Source of the DNA: Sporosarcina cyprini
GTDB taxonomy: Bacteria > Bacillota > Bacilli > Bacillales_A > Planococcaceae
DNA length: 41,634 nt
Reading direction: 5' to 3'
Assembly (NCBI RefSeq): GCF_022048975.1
Contig: NZ_JAKMHX010000007.1
Coordinates: 1 to 41,634 of the forward strand
In this document: positions 15,190 to 22,488 of the stretch, one piece after another
Numbering within the stretch: the first letter of the stretch is position 1
Layout: every line of letters starts with the position of its first letter
Notes under the pieces: model-generated
What the model was told of the DNA's origin: nothing
Databases searched by the model: none
The model's input: the letters and a program-made list of their open reading frames with translations, nothing else
Translations under genes and position numbers: made by a program

Positions 15190-16263
15190 TTGATAGATAT
15201 AAGAACATTAGAATTGGATGAAAACAGAAGGATCATCATTATTTCAGACATCCACGCAAACTTGCCTTTATTCAAAAGACTGCTCGGAAAAGTGAACTAT
15301 ACGCCGGAAGATTACTTGTTCATCAATGGAGATCTTTGCGAGAAGGGGCCAGATAGTCTCGCTACGGTCGCCTACGTGAGAGAGCTGTCGGCAGCATCGG
15401 ATCGTGTTTTCATTACGAAAGGCAATTGCGACATTGTTCACCGTTATGTATTCGATCATGTCGAGGGCATTCGCAACTATATGGCCAAACAGCCCTATTC
15501 TATTTTGAATGAAATACTTGTGAAGCAGGATAAACAACTGGATCACTTTTCTACATTGGAAGAGCTAGGAGAGTTCTATCAGAACCATTACGGCGAAACG
15601 CTTGATTGGTTGGAAAGCTTGCCTGTTGCGTTTGAGACAGATGAATTCATACTCATCCACGCGGGAGTGGAGAACCGTCCCGATTGGCAAAATACTAGCT
15701 TGGCGAATGCCTTATCCATGCCATCTTTCTATGAACAGGGGCATATGGCGGATAAGACTATCATTGTCGGGCATTGGCCGGTCGTTAATTACAGAGCGGG
15801 TGCCATTAGTTCCAATTCGCCAGTCATTGACGTCTCTAAGAAAATAATAGCGCTCGATGGAGGAAACTGTATAAAACGGGATGGCCAGCTGAACGCGCTG
15901 ATCTGGAAGGGCAACGATACTGCTCATGTATTTGTGGATGAGCTGCCAGTTGTGGAAGTCAAGCTAGCCCATCAGGATCAAACGGGTAACTGCGGAACTG
16001 TCACATATCCGAATTATGAGGTGCAAGAGCTGCAAAGAGATTCATATTTTACCTTGTGTGAAAACAAAAACTTAGGCATCCAGCAATGGGTGAAGAACGA
16101 ATATATCGTAAATGGCATGTGCAAAAGCGATGTCAGCACGACGTTCCTCAGCGTAGAGCGGGGGGAGTGCGTTTCTATTGTGAATGAAACATGCGAAGGC
16201 TTCACACTCGTCAAGAAGGAAGACGGGAGCGTCGGATGGATACCAAAAGAATGCGTTGAATGA
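15190..16263 (+). CDS. Calcineurin-like metallophosphoesterase with C-terminal SH3-like extension
   Basis: The product has 357 residues. The metal-binding motifs of the calcineurin-like superfamily are clear: SDIHAN (DxH), NGDLCEKGPDS (GDxxDRG-like, with Glu-Lys instead of Asp-Arg), KGNCD (GNHD-like, with Cys in place of His) and later VGHWPV (GHTP-like). The last hundred or so residues, ending DGSVGWIPKECVE, look like a bacterial SH3-type module. The start is a TTG at 15190 after AAGGGGAAAG. The fold resembles PrpE/ApaH-type phosphatases, but the altered GNHD motif leaves the substrate open. Confidence 0.8.
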   Translation: MIDIRTLELDENRRIIIISDIHANLPLFKRLLGKVNYTPEDYLFINGDLCEKGPDSLATVAYVRELSAASDRVFITKGNCDIVHRYVFDHVEGIRNYMAKQPYSILNEILVKQDKQLDHFSTLEELGEFYQNHYGETLDWLESLPVAFETDEFILIHAGVENRPDWQNTSLANALSMPSFYEQGHMADKTIIVGHWPVVNYRAGAISSNSPVIDVSKKIIALDGGNCIKRDGQLNALIWKGNDTAHVFVDELPVVEVKLAHQDQTGNCGTVTYPNYEVQELQRDSYFTLCENKNLGIQQWVKNEYIVNGMCKSDVSTTFLSVERGECVSIVNETCEGFTLVKKEDGSVGWIPKECVE

Positions 16264-16285
16264 TGAAAAGGAAGGGGATGGGGAT

Positions 16286-16768
16286 ATGGCAATGCCAACA
16301 CATATCGTAGCTGCAGGAGGAATTGTAGAAGACAAAGAGGGCAATATTTTGCTCGTCAAAACGCAACATGGAGGCTGGGTTTTTCCCGGAGGACAAGTTG
16401 AAGTGGGGGAAAATGTAATGGATGCCGTCCGCCGGGAAGTGAAGGAGGAGAGCGGCATTGATATTGAAGTAGTGAAGCTTATTGGGGTTTATTCCAATAC
16501 GGGCATACATAAATGGTATGACGGGGTGACAGACGTGCCAACGAAAGTGATGATGGATTTTGCATGCAATCCGATTGGCGGCGAGCTTTGCACTTCTGAA
16601 GAGACTTCCGATTGCCGATGGGTGCGAAAGGAGCAGGTCCTCGACTATGTTACGGGGCCGGCTTATCGAACCCGATTCCAAGCGTATCTCTCGTTTGACG
16701 GGAATGTCAGATATATGGATTATGTCACGCATCCCGAATTTGAAGTGAAGCTGGATCGAACCGTATGA
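16286..16768 (+). CDS. Nudix hydrolase
   Basis: This 160-residue protein has a perfect Nudix box, G-x5-E-x7-REV-x-EE-x-G-I, from the GGQVEVGE segment to REVKEESGI. It hydrolyses a nucleoside-diphosphate-linked substrate, which cannot be told from sequence. The ATG at 16286 has AAGGGGATGGGG upstream; the frame is open further upstream into the phosphoesterase gene but that part is not coding. It overlaps the next gene by ATGA. Confidence 0.9.
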   Translation: MAMPTHIVAAGGIVEDKEGNILLVKTQHGGWVFPGGQVEVGENVMDAVRREVKEESGIDIEVVKLIGVYSNTGIHKWYDGVTDVPTKVMMDFACNPIGGELCTSEETSDCRWVRKEQVLDYVTGPAYRTRFQAYLSFDGNVRYMDYVTHPEFEVKLDRTV

Positions 16769-18573
16769 CGATCAAACAAGCGGCGGGGAATTCAGCCGCT
16801 GAGCGAAATTTGCAATGGAAACGCAAAGGGAGCATCCTCATTTGGGGACTTGTACTAGTTGGAACAATGCTTCTCCTCCTAAGCCAAGTACTCAGTTATC
16901 TAATTGTAAAATTACTGCCGCTTGGGGTTATCTGTATCGCGGGGTTTAGTTTGCATAAGTGGATGTCGTCCTATTCGGCTAAAAAACTTCCATTTGAGAA
17001 TTGGCTGCAAGTGGAGTTTCCAGAAAAAATCATCCTACTCCGGACATGGGGATTTGAACTCGTGTTTGCTCTTATTCTCCTTTCGTTGGGAGCTGATCCA
17101 ATTAAAGATTTGATGGAGCTGAAAACACCTGTTTATCAGGTCAATTCTCTCTTTTTGGAGCTAGCCATTCTTTTTGCCATTCTATCCGTATTGCCGATGT
17201 TCATTTATTATGCGATCGATAAGTGGAAACGCTCCTCCTCTGAGGAACAGCTCATGACAATAAAGAAAAGTGAGGCTGAGACAATGAATGAATTTCTTTA
17301 TGACCGTTTGATGGTGGATTACGATGAAACCTTATCGTCTGGAGGAATAGACGGAAAACGGCTCGCACACCGTTTAAGTGAGCTTTCGAAGATTGGACAG
17401 ACAAAAGACAGAGGAGTGGACCGGCCCGGATTTTCCACAGAGGAGAAGGACGCGAAATACCTCGTGATGAACTGGATGAAAGAGGCTGGCTTGGACGTCA
17501 GGGAAGACGGCGTCGGCAATATTTTCGGACGCTTAAAAGGCAACGATAAACATCGGGTCATATTATCTGGCTCTCATGTCGACAGTGTGCCAAACGGCGG
17601 GAATTTCGACGGACCGCTTGGCGTAATTGCGGCATTAGAAGTAGTGGAGGCGTGGAAGTCATCGGGATACCATCCGGAAAAATCCTTTGAGGTCGTCATT
17701 TTTTCGGATGAAGAAGGGTCGAGATTTGGTACGGGCTTGACAGGAAGCCACGCTATGGTCGGGAAATTAAACCCGGAGGATACCGCTCGTTTAAAAGATG
17801 CAGAGGGCAAATCTTTTGAAACCGTGATGGAGGAATACGGCAGCTCATTGGAACAAGTATGGCAAGCGAAACGTGATATTCGTGAAATCGAGTTGTTTGT
17901 GGAAGTACATATTGAACAAGGAAAGAGATTGGAACAGAACCATTTGCCTGTCGGTATCGTCAAGGGGATTGCTGGGCCGGTATGGATGAACTTCACCTTT
18001 GACGGCGAAGCAGGGCATGCGGGGAATACACCGATGGATGACCGGAGGGATCCTGTTGTAGCAGCTGGCGCATTTGTTCATCAGCTGGCGGAATTGCCGA
18101 GACGTTTTAGTGAAACGGCTGTCGCGACGGTCGGTAAACTGAATGTCTTTCCAAATGGCATAAACGTTATTGCACAGAAAGTTGAGTTGACTGTGGATGT
18201 ACGAGATATATTGCTGGAAGAACGGAAGCAGCTTGTGGAGGCGATCATTGAAACAGCCCAGTCGGCAGGGAAGCAATTTAATGTCAGCGTGACTTATGAA
18301 GAGATGCTAGCAGTCGATCCGCTGTTAATTGATCCACAGCTTACATCAGGCATCAAAGAGTCGATTGCGAGTTTTGACGTGGAGCCGATGGAATTGGTAA
18401 GCGGCGCGGGGCATGATGCCATGGTGGTAGGCAGGGAAGTACCAGCTGCCATGATTTTTGTGCGGAGCAAGAAAGGGATCAGCCATAATCCTGAGGAATG
18501 GACTGACTTGAACGATTGTGTGATGGCTGTTCATGTTTTGAAGGATTTTATTGAGAAAAGAATGGCGCAATAA
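16765..18573 (+). CDS. Membrane-fused M20-type amidase (hydantoinase/carbamoylase family)
   Basis: The product is a 602-residue chain. Residues about 22-40, 44-62, 92-109 and 128-150 are four membrane helices; residues about 175-602 form a complete Zn-dependent N-carbamoyl-amino-acid/allantoate amidohydrolase domain with SGSHVDS (His271, Asp273), NFDGPLG, SDEEGSRFG and EVHIEQG metal or catalytic motifs, plus HAGNTPMDDRRDP in the dimerisation region. Usual family members are about 410 residues and soluble. An ATG at 17284 with GTGAGG 8 nt upstream could give a soluble form. It overlaps the Nudix gene by 4 nt. Substrate is unproven. Confidence 0.82.
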   Translation: MTIKQAAGNSAAERNLQWKRKGSILIWGLVLVGTMLLLLSQVLSYLIVKLLPLGVICIAGFSLHKWMSSYSAKKLPFENWLQVEFPEKIILLRTWGFELVFALILLSLGADPIKDLMELKTPVYQVNSLFLELAILFAILSVLPMFIYYAIDKWKRSSSEEQLMTIKKSEAETMNEFLYDRLMVDYDETLSSGGIDGKRLAHRLSELSKIGQTKDRGVDRPGFSTEEKDAKYLVMNWMKEAGLDVREDGVGNIFGRLKGNDKHRVILSGSHVDSVPNGGNFDGPLGVIAALEVVEAWKSSGYHPEKSFEVVIFSDEEGSRFGTGLTGSHAMVGKLNPEDTARLKDAEGKSFETVMEEYGSSLEQVWQAKRDIREIELFVEVHIEQGKRLEQNHLPVGIVKGIAGPVWMNFTFDGEAGHAGNTPMDDRRDPVVAAGAFVHQLAELPRRFSETAVATVGKLNVFPNGINVIAQKVELTVDVRDILLEERKQLVEAIIETAQSAGKQFNVSVTYEEMLAVDPLLIDPQLTSGIKESIASFDVEPMELVSGAGHDAMVVGREVPAAMIFVRSKKGISHNPEEWTDLNDCVMAVHVLKDFIEKRMAQ

Positions 18574-18744
18574 TAATAGATAAGGGATACAATCGAAGCA
18601 GAAGCAAGGAGTTTTTGGATAGGGCCGCGCAGTGGCTAGTTTTACAAAGGGATTAGGAGTTATAACATTTATGCGTAGGTTTATCAAAGAGTAAATGCGA
18701 TTTGTTTGGCTAAGCCTTATACTATGGAAGAGGACGGTGATTGC

Positions 18745-19155
18745 ATGTTATCAGAAGAAATTAGGCAACAGCTAGTCGATACAATCAATGAACATCTGAC
18801 GACGGATTTCATTATTTTGTTCGGATCGTTCTCCAAAGGAACTGCACGCCAGGATAGTGATATAGACGTTGCTTATTTCAGCCCTCAAAAGTTATCATCG
18901 TACGAAAAGTTTATTCTTGCTGGCAATTTAACTTCTATTACCGGACGTGAAGTTGATTTAGTCGATCTTAAACAAATCGATACTGTGTTTACAATGCAAA
19001 TCTTCTCTGAGGGTGAGCCTATTTATATAAGAGATGAAAATCAATTTACTCTACAGAAAATGCGTGCGTATAGTATGTACGCAGCATTAAACGAACAGCG
19101 CGCTCCAATCATCGAGGCCATCAAAGAGCGGGGAAGTGTGTTTGGCGATGAATGA
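18745..19155 (+). CDS. mntA: MntA-like nucleotidyltransferase antitoxin
   Basis: This 136-residue minimal nucleotidyltransferase has GS-x10-D-x-D (Gly27-Ser28, Asp39 and Asp41 in DSDIDVAYF). In studied HepT/MntA pairs this protein adds AMP to the HEPN toxin and neutralises it. I use the ATG at 18745. It overlaps hepT by 8 nt, the arrangement expected of a toxin-antitoxin operon. A TATACT at 18718-18723 could be its -10, though no -35 is clear. Confidence 0.88.
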   Translation: MLSEEIRQQLVDTINEHLTTDFIILFGSFSKGTARQDSDIDVAYFSPQKLSSYEKFILAGNLTSITGREVDLVDLKQIDTVFTMQIFSEGEPIYIRDENQFTLQKMRAYSMYAALNEQRAPIIEAIKERGSVFGDE

Positions 19156-19555
19156 TGTCATATTAAACAAAATAACTACAATTGAACGTTGTATGAAACG
19201 CATTCATGAGGTATACCAAGGCAACCCTGAAAATTTAACTGATTTTACGAAGCAAGATAGTATAATATTAAATATTCAGCGTGCTTGTGAGGCAAGTATT
19301 GATTTATCAATGCATATCGTCAGTGAACGTAAATTAGGTGTGCCGAAAGTGAGCCGGGATGGGTTTAGGCTATTACAAGAAGCAGGTCTCATTGAACCGG
19401 ATTTAGCAAAAATATTAATGAATATGGTTGGCTTTCGAAATATCGCTGTCCATGATTATCAAACGTTAGAACTTGATATTTTACAGGCGATTTTATCAAA
19501 GCATCTTGATGATTTTAAGCTATTCACCAAGGTGGTTCTGCAGCTTGAATCCTAA
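19148..19555 (+). CDS. hepT: HepT-like HEPN RNase toxin
   Basis: This 135-residue all-helical protein has the HEPN RNase motif R-x4-H-x-Y as Arg97, His102 and Tyr104 (RNIAVHDY). The tyrosine is the residue AMPylated by MntA in the studied Shewanella system. The ATG at 19148 lies inside the mntA end; GTG at 19136 and TTG at 19142 are possible alternatives. HepT cleaves RNA when not neutralised. A strong terminator follows. Confidence 0.88.
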   Translation: MNDVILNKITTIERCMKRIHEVYQGNPENLTDFTKQDSIILNIQRACEASIDLSMHIVSERKLGVPKVSRDGFRLLQEAGLIEPDLAKILMNMVGFRNIAVHDYQTLELDILQAILSKHLDDFKLFTKVVLQLES

Positions 19556-19589
19556 TAGAAGTTATCGATTAATACAATTTGAATTCATA

Positions 19590-19630
19590 AAAAAGACGAC
19601 TAAGAGAACATGATTCTTAGTCGTCTTTTT
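19590..19630. terminator. Strong terminator after hepT
   Basis: A perfect 16-bp stem (19590-19605 with 19615-19630) based on AAGACGACTAAGA ends in five T, with a matching A run on the other side. It can serve hepT and also the convergent PAS-STAS gene. Confidence 0.9.
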
Positions 19631-19703
19631 GAATGTAAGTCACGATCTGCAAATCATAGCAGAGGGGGAGGAGTCATCAAGAAAAGTGAACCTTGGTATG
19701 TAG

Positions 19704-20471
19704 TCAAGGATGCTGGACAGCCAGAAGGTTCTCCATAGCCGACTTTAACGATTTCATAAAACGGATTTCCAAAGTGAATTCCATATCGTTCCACTCTTTT
19801 ACATGCTGTGGATGAAGTCCGGCGATTATGACGTTAAAGCCTAACAGCTGCAATACTTGTAACAAAGATTCAAGCCCCTGCAAGCCACTTTGCTCAATAT
19901 GCCCGACCGCAGTGAAATCCAAAATCAGTGTCTCCACTTCCGAAAGATAGGCACGCTGGGTCAATTTGGCGGCGATCAATTCGGTTTTTGACTGATCGAG
20001 CCCGCCATAAATGGGAATTAAGGCGATAGAATCGGTTACTTCAATAAATGGAGAGGACAACTTAATATTCTCATGCAACAGCTCTTCTGCATTTTCTTTC
20101 GCCTCAAGAAGTTCAAAATTTGTCTCGTTCAGTCGGGATCGCAGATTGATCAGCTGCTCGCTTACTTTTTTCACAGCTTTGTCTTTCTCAAAAATGAGTA
20201 CTTCTCCAACTTCTCCTTCCGACCAGGCTACATACAGGTCTGCCAGAACAATGCTGCCGGAACTGGAGAGGACATTGATTTCTAATGCTTTGACGGGTTC
20301 GAAACGAAGGAGGTTCATGACCGCCTTTGGCCGGCTCTCTTCTTCGATGACATCGAGGATGGTATGGGCGCTGGCTAACACTAGCCTTGCTGTTTCGTTC
20401 GCTTTGATGATCTCTAGTTTTGCGTTAATGGCAAAGATGGGGATGGCTAAGCCGGTCTTAAGAAAAGGCAT
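19704..20471 (-). CDS. PAS-like/coiled-coil/STAS protein (RsbR-type)
   Basis: The product has 255 residues in three parts: an N-terminal PAS-like domain (about 1-110, with IFAINAKLEIIKANETA), a coiled-coil linker (about 100-140, NLRSRLNETNFELLEAKENA) and a C-terminal STAS domain (about 145-250, with ALIPIYGGL and LILDFTAVGHIEQSG). This is the architecture of RsbR stressosome paralogues and YtvA, where the STAS part contacts RsbS/RsbT. No RsbS, RsbT or kinase gene is in the window. The start lies within the end of the B12-protein gene (14-nt overlap), so the two are translationally coupled. Confidence 0.82.
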   Translation of the reverse strand: MPFLKTGLAIPIFAINAKLEIIKANETARLVLASAHTILDVIEEESRPKAVMNLLRFEPVKALEINVLSSSGSIVLADLYVAWSEGEVGEVLIFEKDKAVKKVSEQLINLRSRLNETNFELLEAKENAEELLHENIKLSSPFIEVTDSIALIPIYGGLDQSKTELIAAKLTQRAYLSEVETLILDFTAVGHIEQSGLQGLESLLQVLQLLGFNVIIAGLHPQHVKEWNDMEFTLEIRFMKSLKSAMENLLAVQHP

Positions 20472-21120
20472 TGATGGTTCCCACTCCTTTTTGTGCGAAT
20501 GCGAGCCACCGATGAAGCTCCCTAAGATTCGACATAATGATTACTTGCCCTGGGGCCGCTTCCTCTTCGATATGGATATGGGGAGCCATCCGGCCTCCAA
20601 TCAATACGGTTGGCTGGCCGGCTGTTTGGGAAAGCACTTGAACGGACTTTTTCAACATCGGAAGCCTATAGGAAAGTGCCGCCGACATGGCAATTACATC
20701 CGGCTGCCAGGCGTTCGCTGCGGTTTCTGCATGCCGCAAGGGAAGATTGGGACCTAAATACCGCACACTCCAGCCGAACTCTTGAAAGACGGCGGATGCC
20801 ATTTTGAGTCCAATATAATGCTCTTCTCCTTCCACTCCGAAAAGCATCACTTTTTTCCTGTTTTCTTGTTCCATTGAGGAAGACCTGAATTCGAAATCCG
20901 AGATAATAAAATCACAAATGGCGGTTGCTAGATGTTCATCGGCAACCGTGATTTCATTGCGCTCCCACAACTTTCCGATGTATGTCATGGCAGGCGTCAA
21001 CAAGTCTTCGTATAGTGTGAGCCGATCATTTTCTGTCAGAACAGTGTGGATATGTGTTATGGCCAACTGTTCTTCTCCACTAAGAAGCAGATTTGCCAAT
21101 TTGATGGAATGATCGCTCAT
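20458..21120 (-). CDS. Standalone cobalamin-binding protein with CarH-type Wx9EH motif
   Basis: The product has 220 residues: a helical B12-binding-2 cap (about 1-85) and a Rossmann B12-binding domain (about 88-215). The cap contains W52-x9-E62-H63, the signature of adenosylcobalamin photoreceptors of the CarH/LitR type. The lower-ligand motif is EEHYIG (His101, with Glu for the usual Asp), and IGGRM fits the nucleotide-tail pocket. The residue after the Trp is Glu53, not the His that becomes the upper ligand in Thermus CarH. There is no MerR DNA-binding domain. AAGGAGAGG precedes the ATG. It is probably a B12-based (light?) sensor acting through the STAS partner. Confidence 0.85.
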   Translation of the reverse strand: MSDHSIKLANLLLSGEEQLAITHIHTVLTENDRLTLYEDLLTPAMTYIGKLWERNEITVADEHLATAICDFIISDFEFRSSSMEQENRKKVMLFGVEGEEHYIGLKMASAVFQEFGWSVRYLGPNLPLRHAETAANAWQPDVIAMSAALSYRLPMLKKSVQVLSQTAGQPTVLIGGRMAPHIHIEEEAAPGQVIIMSNLRELHRWLAFAQKGVGTINAFS

Positions 21121-21134
21121 TCGATCCTCTCCTT

Positions 21135-21491
21135 TTACTTTGGGTTCTGTAACGAGTTGAGCGCGAGCTCTAAGTACTGTAAATAGGATCGTTCTCTGAT
21201 GGTGTCCAGCTTTCCAGGAATATGCTTCTGCAGCCTCTGGAAATTATCGATAATTAATTCTGTCCCCACATTTCGGCTTGTCAATATTTCATTCAGCCAC
21301 GTTGTATAATCAATGAAAAAACGGCTGTCATCCATTTGAAACGCGGTTTCCAAATGATCCAGATGATGATGATTATCTTCTAGTGTCCGCTGATGGCCGC
21401 TATCTCCAAATCGTTCCCAAAGAGAAGGGTAGGCTTCGTATATTTCCTTTACAACCGCTTCCACAATCGGTTCTTTCTCATGCTGTTCCAT
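21135..21491 (-). CDS. Helical protein of unknown function in the B12-STAS operon
   Basis: A 118-residue protein predicted to be nearly all helix, with a His-rich turn (DNHHHLDHLE) and a segment RFFIDYTTWLNEILTSRNVG. There is no membrane helix. The latter segment resembles helical sensory regions that precede B12-binding or STAS domains in other proteins, but I cannot name a family. Its ATG overlaps the stop of the upstream monooxygenase gene (TAATG), and the B12 gene follows 14 nt later. The likely role is as a partner or split domain of the B12 sensor. Confidence 0.7.
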   Translation of the reverse strand: MEQHEKEPIVEAVVKEIYEAYPSLWERFGDSGHQRTLEDNHHHLDHLETAFQMDDSRFFIDYTTWLNEILTSRNVGTELIIDNFQRLQKHIPGKLDTIRERSYLQYLELALNSLQNPK

Positions 21492-21796
21492 TATTCAGCC
21501 ACCACCTTATACTGGTTCACTTTCGGGATGATAGAGGCAAGCTCCTGATCAGGATATTTCCTCTCAAGTTCGTGTATTTGTTTGAATTGCTCACTGCGAA
21601 CCCAATTCAAATACTGATCTTTGGATGCCCACTCCATATGCACTACAAGTTCACCCGTACGCTTCTGGTTTTGCAACAATTGAAAAGAGAGGAAGCCATC
21701 CGCCTGATCGACTAATTTAGATCGATTTTGATAAATGCCGATGACTTCCTCTGCTTTCTCCTCTGGTACGATAAAAGTCGAATTGACAATATACAT
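21491..21796 (-). CDS. HmoA/IsdG-like heme monooxygenase (ABM fold)
   Basis: This 101-residue ferredoxin-like ABM protein has Asn5, Trp65 and His75, matching the Asn-Trp-His triad and spacing (Trp to His, 10 residues) of IsdG/HmoA heme-degrading monooxygenases. The core pattern DGFLSFQLL and SEQFKQIHE also fits. CAAGGAG lies ahead of the ATG. It is the first gene of a four-gene minus-strand operon with a B12 sensor and a STAS protein. Heme degradation is inferred from the triad; other ABM enzymes act on quinones. Confidence 0.8.
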   Translation of the reverse strand: MYIVNSTFIVPEEKAEEVIGIYQNRSKLVDQADGFLSFQLLQNQKRTGELVVHMEWASKDQYLNWVRSEQFKQIHELERKYPDQELASIIPKVNQYKVVAE

Positions 21797-21826
21797 GCAG
21801 AACTCCTTGTGATTTGGATTTGAATA

Positions 21827-21878
21827 CCAGTTTCATATGTTTCTAGTGTAACATAGCTTTGCCAAATTCTGAAACAGG
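21827..21878 (-). promoter_or_regulatory. Promoter region with inverted repeat, B12-STAS operon
   Basis: On the minus strand an extended -10, TG-T-TACACT, has its hexamer at 21850-21845. It is flanked by the inverted repeat CCTGTTTCA / TGAAACTGG (21878-21870 and 21835-21827), 8 of 9 bases matching. The arms bracket the promoter from about -35 to about +10, a good place for a repressor. Confidence 0.4.
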
Positions 21879-21927
21879 TTGTCCCATTATTCTGGCAGTA
21901 TAAATAACTTGCTTGAGCGGAGAGAAA

Positions 21928-21964
21928 ACAAAAAAAGCAGTGGAGATTGTGTCTCCACTGCTTT
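21928..21964 (-). terminator. Terminator after the VOC gene (minus strand)
   Basis: AAAGCAGTGGAGA / TCTCCACTGCTTT (21934-21946 and 21952-21964) form a perfect 13-bp stem; reading the minus strand it is followed by a T run. It ends the VOC transcript about 30 nt past its stop codon. Confidence 0.88.
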
Positions 21965-21997
21965 CGATATATCTCTATTCTGTTCAGGCAGGCCGCC

Positions 21998-22393
21998 TTA
22001 ACGGGCATTTGTATCTGGCTGATGAATACCGAATAGATTTCCTTCTGTGTCCGTATAATAACCTTGCCAAGCCATTTGCGGCAGCGCGTATTTTGGCATT
22101 GCGACAGTTCCGCCATTCTGCAAAATTTTAGCTTCTGTTATATCATAATCTTCCACGCCCATTGTACAGGCAAAGCCGTTTAGCGGTTGGTTCGCTGTTG
22201 GGGCTGGTCCTCTTCGCTGCATTAAAGCTCCGTTGATCCCGGGTTCAATTTCATCACCGGTAACAGCGCCGAAGTACGGCATACCTGCATAGTCGCTCCA
22301 ATCCTGAAACGTCCATCCAAATACGTTCTCGTAAAATGTTTTAGCTCTTTCCATATCATCTACATGAATTTCAAAATGAATTAACCTGCTCAT
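21998..22393 (-). CDS. VOC (glyoxalase/bleomycin-resistance fold) protein
   Basis: This 131-residue protein has two beta-alpha-beta-beta-beta repeats: LIHFEIHVDDMERAKTFYENVFGW in the first half, and DTEGNLFGIHQPD ending the second. Metal-ligand positions include His6 or His10 and Glu8, and the C-terminal GNLFGI. The nearest relatives in name are YdcR/PhnB-like predicted enzymes; the substrate cannot be assigned. GGAGGT precedes the ATG. Its terminator lies directly downstream. Confidence 0.85.
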   Translation of the reverse strand: MSRLIHFEIHVDDMERAKTFYENVFGWTFQDWSDYAGMPYFGAVTGDEIEPGINGALMQRRGPAPTANQPLNGFACTMGVEDYDITEAKILQNGGTVAMPKYALPQMAWQGYYTDTEGNLFGIHQPDTNAR

Positions 22394-22488
22394 CGCAACC
22401 TCCGTAACAGAGAAATAGGATCGTTTTCTTATACTAGCCCTAATCCGGCAGTTTCATACTCTATATGAGATACAGTTCCCTACGTCTC

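Noticed and set aside
16211..16732. 173-residue open frame on the minus strand
   Set aside because: It is antisense to the Nudix gene with its perfect Nudix box.
19640..19735. Small plus-strand peptide after GGGGGAGGAG near 19664
   Set aside because: The frame of about 20 codons begins with ATC, with no standard start codon, so it was not called.
20011..20757. 248-residue open frame on the plus strand
   Set aside because: It is antisense to the PAS-STAS and B12 genes, which have clear domains, start sites and coupling; its own composition is not protein-like.
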